Positions 8,896 through 17,421 of a stretch of DNA of 64,000 nucleotides are shown one piece after another. Below the pieces are notes generated by a model that worked only from the letters and a program-made list of their open reading frames with translations, ran no database searches and had not been told where the DNA came from. Location: assembly GCA_963818695.1 (NCBI GenBank), contig CAWFTG010000001.1, positions 124,001 to 188,000 of the forward strand, given 5' to 3'. Source of the stretch: AP-15 sp963818695 (GTDB lineage Bacteria; Pseudomonadota; Alphaproteobacteria; ATCC43930; CGMCC-115725). Each line of letters starts with the position of its first letter. Position 1 is the stretch's first letter. A program made the position numbers and the translations under genes.

Positions 8896-10068
8896 TCAAG
8901 CGCCCACCATCAGCGGCCTTCGCTCGGTGGGCAGAGAGATGCGCGCGATGGTGCCTTGACCGGCGCGGCTTTCTATGGCGAGCCTGCCGCCATGCGCTTC
9001 GATCAGACCTTTGGTTATTGGTAAGCCGAGACCCGTGCCACCATAATTGCGCGTCGTCGACGGTTTTGCTTGTCCGAAAGGCTGCAGGGCCCGCTCCAGC
9101 TCTTCCTCGTTCATGCCGATACCGTGATCCTCGAAATCGACGACAGCGAGTTCGGGCTCATCCGGCACGACCCGGATACAGACCTCTCCCCCGTCTCGAG
9201 AGAACTTTATCGCATTGGACAAGAGGTTAAGAAATATTTGCTTCATTGCTCGCTCGTCAGCCCATATCTTTACCTCCTCATCCGGCAGTTTTGTCGCCAG
9301 TCTGATGCCGCGGCTCTCGGCTCGTTCGCGCATCATGCGGGTGACTTCGCCGATCAGATGCCGGATGTTCATTGGCTCCTTTGACAGTTCGAGTTTTCCT
9401 GCCTCGATCTTTGACATGTCGAGTACATCATTGATGATCGATAATAAATGCAGGCTGCTTTGGTGAATGTCTTTCATATAATCCAGATATTTTTCGTTAC
9501 CGAGCGGACCAAAGAGCTCATGCGCAATGATCTCGGAAAATCCGATGATGGCGTTGAGCGGCGTACGCAGTTCATGGCTCATATTGGCGAGAAACTCGCT
9601 CTTCGCGTGATTTGCCATCTCGGCCTGGCTGCGAGCCTGGATCAACTTCCGCTCGGATGCTTTGAGCTCAGTTATATCCGAGTAAACCGAGACGACCGCC
9701 CCTTCCGGCATTGCGCGGCGGCTAATCTGCAGGATGCGTCCCCGGGGAGTCACGCGCTCCTTTGTTGTCGGTACGTCGCGATAGAACCCCTCGAGACGTT
9801 TGGCGACCTCGGCCGAAGGGTCGTCGCTACCGAAGTCGCCGCGGACCGCCTGAAGCATCAGAATGTCGCGAAGTGGCGCACCGACCGTGAGGTCCAACGG
9901 CAGTTCGAGCAGTTCGCAGAAACGAGAGTTCCAGGCGATCAACCGCCCTCGGCTGTCAAAGACGCTCAAACCCTCGCCGATATTTTCGAGCGTGCTCTGG
10001 AGCAGCCGAGCTTCGGCACAGCGTCTCCGGCGAAAAACTAATGACGGAAGCCGCATGAATGGCTTCAC
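8896..10068 (-). CDS. PAS-domain sensor histidine kinase (soluble)
   Basis: A 390-residue orthodox kinase without membrane segments. A PAS domain covers roughly residues 25-135 (ENIGEGLSVFDSRGRLIAWN at its start). The HisKA box FLANMSHELRTPLNAIIGF places the phospho-acceptor at His165. The HATPase domain follows with an N box (NLLSNAIKFS), DHGIGM and GTGLGLPITKGLIEAHGG. It is therefore a cytoplasmic sensor that probably feeds a response regulator encoded elsewhere; none is adjacent. The start is GTG at 10068; an ATG at 10056 is nearly equivalent and neither has a clear Shine-Dalgarno. Confidence 0.88.
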   Translation of the reverse strand: MKPFMRLPSLVFRRRRCAEARLLQSTLENIGEGLSVFDSRGRLIAWNSRFCELLELPLDLTVGAPLRDILMLQAVRGDFGSDDPSAEVAKRLEGFYRDVPTTKERVTPRGRILQISRRAMPEGAVVSVYSDITELKASERKLIQARSQAEMANHAKSEFLANMSHELRTPLNAIIGFSEIIAHELFGPLGNEKYLDYMKDIHQSSLHLLSIINDVLDMSKIEAGKLELSKEPMNIRHLIGEVTRMMRERAESRGIRLATKLPDEEVKIWADERAMKQIFLNLLSNAIKFSRDGGEVCIRVVPDEPELAVVDFEDHGIGMNEEELERALQPFGQAKPSTTRNYGGTGLGLPITKGLIEAHGGRLAIESRAGQGTIARISLPTERRPLMVGA

Positions 10069-10589
10069 TGCTGTTCCGTAGCCATCATTCCAGAGATCTG
10101 TCTTCCGGCCACAGAGCCGGTGTGGGAAGCCTCATCGCGAGACCGTCGCCGACAATGCAGCGGAAACCTCGACTTTCTCCGGGTCGTCAATCACAGATAT
10201 CCAACCCGGCCTATCGAGGGCTGGTAAAAAGCTGGTACCCGGTGATCTATCAACTTTCGTATTTATCATCCATTCTGTCATAGGATTGTCCAATATCCCA
10301 CTGTCGCCGTTCACGCGCGGGTTAATGTCGGGCGCGTCAACTCTCCGCTTTGTCGGTATCATGCTTAACCTACGAGATTAGGACGCCATGGAGGGTTGAG
10401 GGATCTCCAGACCACAGCTATGCTATAATTAAAATGTGAATCCGACCTAAATCAGTGAGCACATTCTTAAGCGTCCATTTGTTAATGCCGCAAACGCTGT
10501 CATACAGGCAGCAGCTCCAGCGTGGGGCGCTTTTGCGGCACCGAGCGCGTGACGAGGCCAAATTCCGCTGGAGCTGAACGGAGGCGCCG
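10069..10589. other. Intergenic region, no convincing gene
   Basis: This 520-base gap separates the divergent kinase and small hypothetical genes. Reading frames inside are short, without homology or ribosome sites. The bases around 10425-10430 read TATAAT in an AT-rich patch and could be a -10 element for the rightward gene, but I see no matching -35. Confidence 0.4.
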
Positions 10590-10907
10590 ATGCGACCGCA
10601 AACGACCAATGCTGACACGGCCGCGCCGGGCGAATTGGAAGTCCCCGCCGCCCGTGATGCCGACCTGCCGGTTGCGCCGCACGATCTGGAAAAGCTCGCG
10701 CGCTGGGTCCCGAAAAAAGAGATGGCGTTGCTGGTCGAAATCTGCGAGCGGGCCCACCGTGATCCCGATTTGGCCAGACCGGCTCTTCTCCTCTGTTTGT
10801 CGTATGCGGAGAGGATCGCGCGCATGCTGGATCAAGATCCGCTCCCGACCGTCACCCGGCGCATCGCCGAACGGTTGCAGCAACTGCGCGCCAAAAGCGG
10901 GTTGTAA
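10590..10907 (+). CDS. Small hypothetical protein, helical
   Basis: A 105-residue predicted soluble protein. The first 25 residues are Ala/Pro-rich and probably disordered; residues 30-105 look alpha-helical with regular leucines (DLEKLARWVPKKEMALLVEI and TRRIAERLQQLRAKSGL). There is no signal peptide or cofactor motif, and I recognise no family. The ATG has GGAGG five bases upstream, which supports translation, and the overlapping reading frame on the other strand is rich in Arg/Gln and has no ribosome site. It ends 55 bases before the convergent DUF2189 gene. Confidence 0.5.
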   Translation: MRPQTTNADTAAPGELEVPAARDADLPVAPHDLEKLARWVPKKEMALLVEICERAHRDPDLARPALLLCLSYAERIARMLDQDPLPTVTRRIAERLQQLRAKSGL

Positions 10908-10962
10908 AGGCTTCAGCGAACTGGAAGATCTCGCCGCGATATCCCGGAGTTTGCTGCCGAGT

Positions 10963-11826
10963 TCAGCGCGGCACGATCCGGCGGTAAAGGTGCCATGTTG
11001 CATGCCCGAGCACCGGCATCACGATGATAAGCCCAAGGAAAAGGGGTATCGACGCGATCACGAGTCCGCCGGCGACGATCAGTCCCCAAGCGGCCATAGG
11101 CCCGGGATTGGTAAATAGAGCGCGGATCGAGGTCAGGACGGCGGTGTCGACCCCCACCTCCCGATCCAGCAGCAACGGGAACGATACCACGCTGATAGCC
11201 AGCACCAGCAAGGCAAAGAGGAAACCGACACCGATACCAAGGCCGATCATGGTCCACCCTGGGACGGTGGTGAGCACGTCGTACACGAAACTGGCGAGCG
11301 AGGCCGGCGGGGCCGGGCCCAGGGTGATCTGGTAAATCGCCTCCGCGGCGAGCAGCCACAGCAGAAAGATCGCCATCAAAATCAAGCCTAGCACGACGAT
11401 GGCTCCGAACGAGGGCGAGCGGAAGACCCCGAACGCGTCGGCCCAGGTGACCGTCATGCCCGCTTCGCGGCGACGGCTCATTTCATTGAGCCCGACTGCG
11501 GCGAACGGGCCGACCAGCGCAAATCCGGAGGCGAGCGGAAAAATCAACGGCAGCAGGTCATAGCCAAAAGCCAGCCGCGCCAGGACGAGACCGACGAGCG
11601 GATAAACCACGCAGATAAAAATGACGTCGGTCCGATACGCCGCGAAATCGTCGTACCCGCGGGCGAGGACATGTCCGAGATCGGCCAACACGATGTGCCG
11701 GATAGCCGGCGGGGGCGAGTGCAGGTTCTCGCGCGTCTGGCGCCCGACGCGGCCCGCCGACTCGACGGCCGAGGCCGCATGCCTGAACTGATCGACGGTC
11801 CATTCAACCGGATTGCGTATGGTCAT
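10963..11826 (-). CDS. DUF2189 integral membrane protein
   Basis: A 287-residue inner-membrane protein with about six hydrophobic helices (for example VIFICVVYPLVGLVLARLAF, FALVGPFAAVGLNEMSRRRE and VVLGLILMAIFLLWLLAAEA). The spacing of helices and the phrase GLNEMSRRRE with GHATWHLYRRIVPR at the C-terminus are typical of the DUF2189 family, sometimes labelled cytochrome c oxidase subunit I-like, whose function is not established. ATG at 11826 opens a 60-residue cytoplasmic N-terminus. It lies downstream of the OFA transporter on the same strand, with a gap of about 315 bases, so co-transcription is doubtful. Confidence 0.8.
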   Translation of the reverse strand: MTIRNPVEWTVDQFRHAASAVESAGRVGRQTRENLHSPPPAIRHIVLADLGHVLARGYDDFAAYRTDVIFICVVYPLVGLVLARLAFGYDLLPLIFPLASGFALVGPFAAVGLNEMSRRREAGMTVTWADAFGVFRSPSFGAIVVLGLILMAIFLLWLLAAEAIYQITLGPAPPASLASFVYDVLTTVPGWTMIGLGIGVGFLFALLVLAISVVSFPLLLDREVGVDTAVLTSIRALFTNPGPMAAWGLIVAGGLVIASIPLFLGLIIVMPVLGHATWHLYRRIVPR

Positions 11827-12141
11827 GACCGCTCCTTCCCGAACCGTTGGTTCGAGGGCCGCGGGCCACCCGTGGCAGCACGCTCAGCGGCCTCTGGTCA
11901 CGAGAGAACCGCGACCCGCCTGAATAAATAATCTACGCTTTCCGTGTAGGAAGGTAAACGCGCCCGCCGCGCGTTGGGGATCCTCGATGCCTCAGCGGGT
12001 GAAAACAACGGCGAAAAACTCTATCGCTGCAAAGGGAAAATAGTCGTCCGGGGACCGCCAGCGGGCCGGTCCTGAATGACGCGACGAATTGCGATTGCGC
12101 CGGAGTGAGCAGGTCCGCAGCTGAAACTAAGGTCTCACAAT
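11827..12141. other. Intergenic region between OFA transporter and DUF2189 genes
   Basis: No gene is supported here. The minus strand holds short frames that could be remnants (one reads WRSPDDYFPFAAIEFFAVVF before a stop near 11985), but frame changes and lack of a start prevent a call. Confidence 0.35.
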
Positions 12142-13443
12142 TTAGGTAGGCCTGTGGACGGCGCCAAGTTCGGGCGCCGGCCCCAGCAGGTGCCGCGAAC
12201 GCAAGGGCCGAAGCACGAGGAGGGCGAGGCCGACCACCAGAAAATTCATCGCGGCGGTGACGACAAACACCATGTGCCAGCTGCCGGTCGACGCCTTGAT
12301 GAGGTTCGCGAGCGGAACGAGAAATGCCGAAGCGCCCTTGGCCGTATACAGGAGGCTCAGGTTCGCGGTCGCGTATTTCGGCCCGAAGCTGTCGGTGCAG
12401 GTGGAGGGGAACAGACTGAAGATCTCGCCCCAGGTCAGAAAAATAAGACCCGCGAAGATCACGAAAGCCCATGGCGCCGTGCCAACTGACCCAAGCAGCC
12501 AGTAGCTGATCCCACCGAGGCTGAACGCGATCGCCATCGTGTTTTCGCGGCCGATGTGGTCGGATATCCAGCCGAACAGCGGCCGCGCCGCCCCATTGGC
12601 GACGTTGTCGACGAGTAGCGCGATGGTCAATGTGGTGCCGCCCCAAAGCAGCACGGTATCCGCAACATTGTAGTCGCGCGCGATCAACGCAATCTGGGCG
12701 GTCGCCATCAGCCCGCTTGCCGAAACCAGGACGAACATCGCGTAGAGCACCCAGAATATCGGGGAGCGCAGCGTTTGCTGCGGCGAATAGCTTTGTGTCG
12801 TCTGGATCACTCGTGGCGGTGCGGTGTTGGGAAGCTCGCCGGGCAACGGGGCGCGCATCAGCCACGCCAGCAGAAAGACGATCGCGCCCTGAAAAATGCC
12901 GAACCAGAAGAAAGCCGCCGCATAGCCGTGTTGGGCAATAATTTCACGGATTGGAATAACGGTCAGGGCGGCACCCGCCCCAAAGCCGGCCGCCGTCAGG
13001 CCCACCGCAAGGCCGCGGCGATCAGGAAACCACTTCACCGCGTTCCCGACGCAAGTCGCATAGATGGCACCGGCGCCGATACCGGAGATGCAGGCGGCGA
13101 GGTAGAGGACCGCCAAGCTGTCGGCATAGGCATTGATGATCCAGCCGATACCGATCAGAAGCCCGCCCGCTGCGATCATCAGTTTCGGGCCGCGCCGTGG
13201 ACCGAGATAGTCGACTATCCAGCCCTGGATCGGGGTCAGCCAAGTCTCGAGGGCGATGAAAATGCTGAAGGCAATCTGGATGTCGGCGACAGCCCACCCA
13301 TGAGCTTTGTTCATCGGAGTGACGAACAAGGTCCAGCCGTACTGCAGGTTGGCGATCATCACCATGCAGACGATGCCGACCAACAGCTGAACCCACCGTA
13401 ATTTCCCCGGTGTACTTGCAGCGACAGCTCTGGCGTATGTCAT
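12142..13443 (-). CDS. MFS transporter of the oxalate/formate antiporter (OFA) family
   Basis: A 433-residue, 12-helix inner-membrane carrier. The opening GKLRWVQLLVGIVCMVMIAN, then YGWTLFVTPMNKAHGW and GWIVDYLGPRRGPKLM, match the OFA family (OxlT and relatives), which exchange or take up oxalate, formate or other small carboxylates. ATG at 13443 (MTYARAVAASTPGKLRW) has GGGAGG nine bases upstream; the in-frame extension to 13536 is rejected because it lacks a ribosome site and overlaps the promoter region of the divergent J-domain gene. A formate link is tempting given the formate dehydrogenase 31 kb away, but nothing in the sequence fixes the substrate. Confidence 0.85.
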   Translation of the reverse strand: MTYARAVAASTPGKLRWVQLLVGIVCMVMIANLQYGWTLFVTPMNKAHGWAVADIQIAFSIFIALETWLTPIQGWIVDYLGPRRGPKLMIAAGGLLIGIGWIINAYADSLAVLYLAACISGIGAGAIYATCVGNAVKWFPDRRGLAVGLTAAGFGAGAALTVIPIREIIAQHGYAAAFFWFGIFQGAIVFLLAWLMRAPLPGELPNTAPPRVIQTTQSYSPQQTLRSPIFWVLYAMFVLVSASGLMATAQIALIARDYNVADTVLLWGGTTLTIALLVDNVANGAARPLFGWISDHIGRENTMAIAFSLGGISYWLLGSVGTAPWAFVIFAGLIFLTWGEIFSLFPSTCTDSFGPKYATANLSLLYTAKGASAFLVPLANLIKASTGSWHMVFVVTAAMNFLVVGLALLVLRPLRSRHLLGPAPELGAVHRPT

Positions 13444-13577
13444 GTTCGCATTCCTCCCGAAAGACGACTTGCATTTTTCTCGCAAATTTGTACCATAGGT
13501 TTGCGAAGCGTAGGCGTTAATTGAACGTATCGTCACGCCCTTCGTTCACTCGGTCGTACCCGTCGCCTCCGAACTCG

Positions 13578-14321
13578 ATGAGCTTTGTTGGCCGTATCAT
13601 CGCCGGCGCCCGCGACCTGTCGTTTGGCGGCCCGCTCGGCAACCTGCTCGCCGCCGCAGCGCGCCTCATCCCAAGCTGGCTGCCGCCGCATGGCGAGCAT
13701 GCTAATGGTGACCCGCGGCGCCGCGTCGCCTTCACGATCGCCGTGATCGCGCTCGGCGCTAAGATGGCCCAGGCTGACGGCGCGGTGACCCGCGACGAGG
13801 TCGCCGCCTTCGGCGAGGTTTTTCAGGTGCCGCCCGGAGAAGAGGAGCACGTGCGGCTCGTCTTCGATCTCGCCCGGAAGAGCACTGCCGGGTTCGAGAG
13901 CTACGCTCGACAAGTCGGGCGGCTTTTTGCGGACGATCGGGCAGTCCTCGAGGACCTTCTCGGCGGCCTTTTTCACATCGCCCTCGCCGATGGCCTCGTC
14001 TGCTCCGCCGAGGACGATTACCTGCGCGAAGTTGCCCGGTATTTCGGCTTCGACGCCGCGGATTATGCCCGCATTCGGGCTCTCCACGTCGGCCCGCGAC
14101 GGGATGCGGCGGAAGATCCCTACGCAATTCTAGGCGTGTTGCCCGGGACCTCCCCGAGCGCAATCCGCGAGGTCTACCATCGGCTGGTCCGCGAGAGTCA
14201 TCCCGATCTGGTAATCGCGCAAGGGCTGCCGCCCGAATGCGTCGCGCTGGCGACCGCTCGTATCGCGCGGATCAACGCCGCTTACGATCAAATCGCCAAA
14301 AGCGAAACGACCCCGGAGTGA
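13578..14321 (+). CDS. TerB/DjlA-like protein with C-terminal J domain
   Basis: A 247-residue co-chaperone-like protein. Residues ~50-175 form a TerB-type helical domain (IAVIALGAKMAQADGAVTRD and LGGLFHIALADGLVCSAEDD, two acidic metal-binding-like repeats). Residues ~178-245 form a DnaJ domain (EDPYAILGVLPGTSPSAIRE) with the HPD triad at 208-210 that stimulates DnaK ATPase. The N-terminus is amphipathic rather than a clear membrane anchor, unlike E. coli DjlA. ATG at 13578 (MSFVGRII) is preferred over 13521 because the family starts there. Its last bases overlap the start of the amidase gene. Confidence 0.82.
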   Translation: MSFVGRIIAGARDLSFGGPLGNLLAAAARLIPSWLPPHGEHANGDPRRRVAFTIAVIALGAKMAQADGAVTRDEVAAFGEVFQVPPGEEEHVRLVFDLARKSTAGFESYARQVGRLFADDRAVLEDLLGGLFHIALADGLVCSAEDDYLREVARYFGFDAADYARIRALHVGPRRDAAEDPYAILGVLPGTSPSAIREVYHRLVRESHPDLVIAQGLPPECVALATARIARINAAYDQIAKSETTPE

Positions 14322-15034
14322 CCAAGCTGCGGGCAATCGACCGCTTCTCGCCGAACCACGGCCCTCGCCCCGAACCGGCGCGGATCGACATGCTGGTACT
14401 CCACTATACCGGCATGGCGACAGCGGTGGCGGCGTTGGAGCGGCTGTGCGATCCTAATGCCCGTGTCAGCGCCCATTATGTTGTTGAAGAAAGCGGCGTG
14501 ATCTGGCGGCTCGTTGCCGAGAGCCGGCGTGCGTTTCACGCCGGGTTTTCCTGTTGGGAGGGCGAGAGAGACCTGAACGCCGTTTCCCTCGGTGTCGAGA
14601 TCGTCAACCCCGGGCACGAATGGGGATATCGCGCCTTTCCCGAACCGCAAATGGTGTCGGTCGAAGCTTTGTGCGCCGAGCTGGTCTCACGCCACTCGAT
14701 CCCAGCGCACCGGGTCGTAGGCCATTCGGATATCGCACCGGACCGCAAGGCCGATCCGGGCGAGCTGTTCGACTGGCCGAGGCTTGCCCGCGCCGGAGTA
14801 GGGATTTGGCCGGCGCCAAACGTGTCCGAGCCGGGACGCGAGATAGACCGCGAGCAGTCGGTAGACGATCTGGCGGCTATCGGCTATTGCGCGACCGAGC
14901 AGTTGGTGAGCGCGGCCCTGATGGCCTTCCAACGCCGTTTCCGGCCCAGCAGTTGCGAGGGCCGCCTAGATGCCGGAACGGCCGCCCGTCTTTCGGAGGT
15001 GCGGGCCGCCTTTGACCGGGCCCGGGGCCGCTGA
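14318..15034 (+). CDS. N-acetylmuramoyl-L-alanine amidase (Amidase_2, AmpD/AmiD-like)
   Basis: A 238-residue zinc amidase that cleaves the bond between MurNAc and L-Ala of muropeptides. The core holds the zinc ligand in MLVLHYTGM, then SAHYVVEESGVIWRLV, LNAVSLGVEIVNPGHEWGY and the distal VVGHSDIAPDRKADPGELFD with His and Asp ligands. A C-terminal peptidoglycan-binding-like tail follows (IGYCATEQLVSAALMAFQRR). There is no signal peptide, as in cytoplasmic AmpD-type recycling enzymes. It starts at a GTG whose last bases overlap the stop codon of the J-domain gene (GTGA), so translation is probably coupled. Confidence 0.87.
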   Translation: MTKLRAIDRFSPNHGPRPEPARIDMLVLHYTGMATAVAALERLCDPNARVSAHYVVEESGVIWRLVAESRRAFHAGFSCWEGERDLNAVSLGVEIVNPGHEWGYRAFPEPQMVSVEALCAELVSRHSIPAHRVVGHSDIAPDRKADPGELFDWPRLARAGVGIWPAPNVSEPGREIDREQSVDDLAAIGYCATEQLVSAALMAFQRRFRPSSCEGRLDAGTAARLSEVRAAFDRARGR

Positions 15035-15064
15035 CCGGGCCACGGCCGATGTTCCCTCCAGGTA

Positions 15065-15217
15065 TTAAAACTCACGAGCCAGAGCCTGCCGCAAGCTCAC
15101 CAAATAGATCGTACTGTCCCATATTCGCGACAGGGCAACCGTCGTGACGAATAGGGTGATGGCGATCATTGTCGTGATCCACGCTTGGACGAGCGCGGAA
15201 AGAACATTATCGATCAT
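15065..15217 (-). CDS. Predicted 50-residue single-span membrane protein
   Basis: A short frame, MIDNVLSALVQAWITTMIAI then TLFVTTVALSRIWD, ending LRQALAREF. It has one strong hydrophobic helix (about residues 5-30) followed by a charged tail. The stop TAA is at 15065-15067. There is no strong Shine-Dalgarno, and I know no family, so it is a candidate only. It converges on the amidase gene and sits alone in an otherwise empty ~400-base interval; the remainder (15218-15441) shows nothing. Confidence 0.35.
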   Translation of the reverse strand: MIDNVLSALVQAWITTMIAITLFVTTVALSRIWDSTIYLVSLRQALAREF

Positions 15218-15441
15218 GTCCGGTACCCGTGAGTAATCCTGCACGGATCATTTTTGCCGCCTCCCCTGATGCGGTCTGTGAACCGGATCACTTATCCGAA
15301 AAAAAACTAACCGAAGATGACACTCGCGTGGGATGCGGTGTGCCTGCGACCCGGGCGAAAGCGGCTACGCTACAGCCCTGTTGCCGTCAGTGACGGGCTC
15401 GGCGAAGCGACGGGGCGGGTTGTGTATTCCCGTAACGCAAG

Positions 15442-15840
15442 TTAGTTCAGCCGCGAGGGTCGGCGCCTCTCGGCCTGTCGTCGGACGATCTGACCGGCAT
15501 GATGGTGGGCGATCCGCCACACTCCGTCTTCGCGGACGAAGAAGTTGCTGGCTGCGAGGGTGCCGCCGTCGAGTTCCTCCTCACACAACACCAGCGCCAT
15601 ATTGCCGTAGACAAGGGCCTCCTCGTCAAAGCACGCGATGCGTGGCGCGGCGGGGTTGGACAGGATCCCGGCCCAGCTTTCCATGACGGCCTCGCGATCC
15701 TTCAGTGCTGTCCACCCCGGGTGCAGGCAGGCGACCGGCGCCCGTCGCGCCCAAAGGGCGTCCATGGCCCGGAGGTCGCGCGTCGCAAACGCCCGGTAAA
15801 ATTCGAGATTTGCCGCGAGCACGGCATCCTGGTCGGTCAT
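15442..15840 (-). CDS. SnoaL/NTF2-like family protein
   Basis: A 132-residue single-domain protein of the NTF2/SnoaL-like (SgcJ/DUF4440) fold. Landmarks are AVLAANLEFYRAFATRDLRA at the N-terminus, WARRAPVACLHPGWTALKDR, and the last strands NFFVREDGVWRIAHHHAGQI. Such proteins range from isomerases to ligand-binding proteins; no catalytic assignment is possible. ATG at 15840 follows an AGGA motif; a longer in-frame reading to 15966 enters non-homologous sequence. It is divergent from urtA and probably unrelated to it. Confidence 0.8.
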   Translation of the reverse strand: MTDQDAVLAANLEFYRAFATRDLRAMDALWARRAPVACLHPGWTALKDREAVMESWAGILSNPAAPRIACFDEEALVYGNMALVLCEEELDGGTLAASNFFVREDGVWRIAHHHAGQIVRRQAERRRPSRLN

Positions 15841-16052
15841 GGCGATCCTCGGTGTGTGTGATCCCGACGATACGACGATGCCGCGCATCATGCCATACGA
15901 CCGGAAGCCTAGCCTATAATTTAGGCATTCGTTCTTGGGCGGTATTGTTAACGGACGATCCGGCATTCACCTCGCAGCTTGGCCTCGATCTTGCTCCATC
16001 GATGCTGGCGGCCACGGGCCGCGCTGAGGCGCATTGAGAGGGAGGTCCAACG

Positions 16053-17333
16053 GTGCTGAATAGGGTTTGGCGCGCGGCGATCGCCGCGGGCGTCATTGCG
16101 GGCATTCCGCTCGCCGCCACCGCTCAGAACCAGGGCACGATCAAGATCGGCGTCCTGCATTCGCTGTCGGGCACGATGGCGATCAGCGAGTCGACGCTCA
16201 AGGACACCGTCCTGATGATGGTCGACGACCTCAATAAGCATGGCGGACTGCTCGGCAAGAAGGTCGAGGCGGTGGTGGTCGACCCAGCCTCGAACTGGCC
16301 GCTGTTCGCCGAGAAGGCGCGCGATCTCCTGTCCAAGGACAAGGTCGCGGTCGTGTTCGGCTGCTGGACCTCGGTGTCGCGCAAATCGGTATTGCCGGTG
16401 TTCGAGGAGTTGAACGGCCTGTTGTTCTATCCCGTCCAGTACGAGGGCGAGGAAAGCTCGAACAACGTCTTCTACACCGGGGCCGCGCCCAATCAGCAGG
16501 CGATCCCGGGGGTCGAGTACCTGATGAGCGCCGAGGGCGGCAACGTCAAGCGCTGGGTGCTCGAAGGCACCGATTACGTCTATCCGCGCACCACCAACAA
16601 GATCCTTGAGGCTTTCCTCAAGTCGAAGGGCGTTGCGGCTGAGGATATCAAGATCAATTACACGCCGTTCGGCTTCTCCGACTGGCAGACCGAGGTCGCG
16701 GCGATCAAGACCTTTGCCTCAGCCGGCAAGAAGACCGCGGTGGTGTCGACCATCAACGGCGATGCCAATGTTCCGTTCTACAAAGAGTTGGCCAATGCCG
16801 GCATCAAGGCCTCAGACATCCCGGTCATCGCCTTCTCGGTCGGCGAGGAGGAGTTGGCGGGCATCGACACGAAGAACCTGGTCGGCCACCTCGCTGCGTG
16901 GAACTACTTCGAATCGGTAAAGAACCCGACCAACGAAGCTTTCATCAAGCAATGGCATGACTTCATCAAGAACCCGAAGCGGGTGACCAATGACCCGATG
17001 GAGGCGACCTATATCGGCTTCAAGATGTGGACCCATGCGGTCGAGCAGGCCGGCACCACCGATGTCGACGCGGTGCGGCAGGCGATGTACGGGCAGAAGG
17101 TCGCCGCGCCCAGCGGCTTCACCGAGCTAATGAACACCAATCACCATCTGTCGAAGCCGGTCATGATCGGCGAGATCCAGGCGAATGGGCAGTTTGACGT
17201 CGTCTGGGCAACCAAGGAGGTGATCAAGGCCGACGCCTGGAGCCCGTATCTGGCCGAGGACAAAGGCAAAGTGGCCGACTGGACCTGGCCTTGGGTCTGC
17301 GGCAACTGCACTTCACCCAAATATAACTACTGA
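16053..17333 (+). CDS. urtA: Urea ABC transporter, substrate-binding protein
   Basis: A 426-residue periplasmic binding protein of the branched-chain amino-acid/amide (type I) fold. A signal peptide covers about residues 1-25 (GVIAGIPLAATAQNQG at its end). Family landmarks are IKIGVLHSLSGTMAISE, VFGCWTSVSRKSVLPVFE, LFYPVQYEGEESSNNVFYTG and the C-terminal YLAEDKGKVADWTWPW, which distinguish UrtA from other Liv-type proteins. It captures urea for UrtBCDE. GTG at 16053 follows GGGAGG. It is first in urtABCDE and is followed by a strong hairpin before urtB. In other bacteria nitrogen limitation (NtrC) controls this operon; no such site was identified here. Confidence 0.95.
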   Translation: MLNRVWRAAIAAGVIAGIPLAATAQNQGTIKIGVLHSLSGTMAISESTLKDTVLMMVDDLNKHGGLLGKKVEAVVVDPASNWPLFAEKARDLLSKDKVAVVFGCWTSVSRKSVLPVFEELNGLLFYPVQYEGEESSNNVFYTGAAPNQQAIPGVEYLMSAEGGNVKRWVLEGTDYVYPRTTNKILEAFLKSKGVAAEDIKINYTPFGFSDWQTEVAAIKTFASAGKKTAVVSTINGDANVPFYKELANAGIKASDIPVIAFSVGEEELAGIDTKNLVGHLAAWNYFESVKNPTNEAFIKQWHDFIKNPKRVTNDPMEATYIGFKMWTHAVEQAGTTDVDAVRQAMYGQKVAAPSGFTELMNTNHHLSKPVMIGEIQANGQFDVVWATKEVIKADAWSPYLAEDKGKVADWTWPWVCGNCTSPKYNY

Positions 17334-17343
17334 GTTAAGCGTC

Positions 17344-17376
17344 GGGTCCCGGCTGCGGCTTGCGGCAGCGGGGCCC
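17344..17376 (+). other. Intercistronic hairpin between urtA and urtB
   Basis: GGGTCCCGGCTGC pairs with GCAGCGGGGCCC across a short loop, leaving one bulged base and one mismatch. There is no following T run. Such structures in binding-protein operons often protect the upstream mRNA, giving more binding protein than permease; that role is inferred. Confidence 0.5.
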
Positions 17377-17421
17377 TGGGGCGCCGCGTGCCATCGCCGG
17401 ATCCGGTTTTAACTTCGCGCC

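Noticed and set aside
10500..11003. 167-codon minus-strand frame opposite the small hypothetical gene
   Set aside because: The plus-strand gene has a Shine-Dalgarno and helical protein-like sequence; the minus frame has neither.
11933..12865. 310-codon minus-strand frame overlapping the OFA transporter
   Set aside because: It runs in another frame of the clear transporter gene; composition is Arg/Pro-rich and no family is visible. Only the part beyond 12142 is not accounted for, and it has no start.
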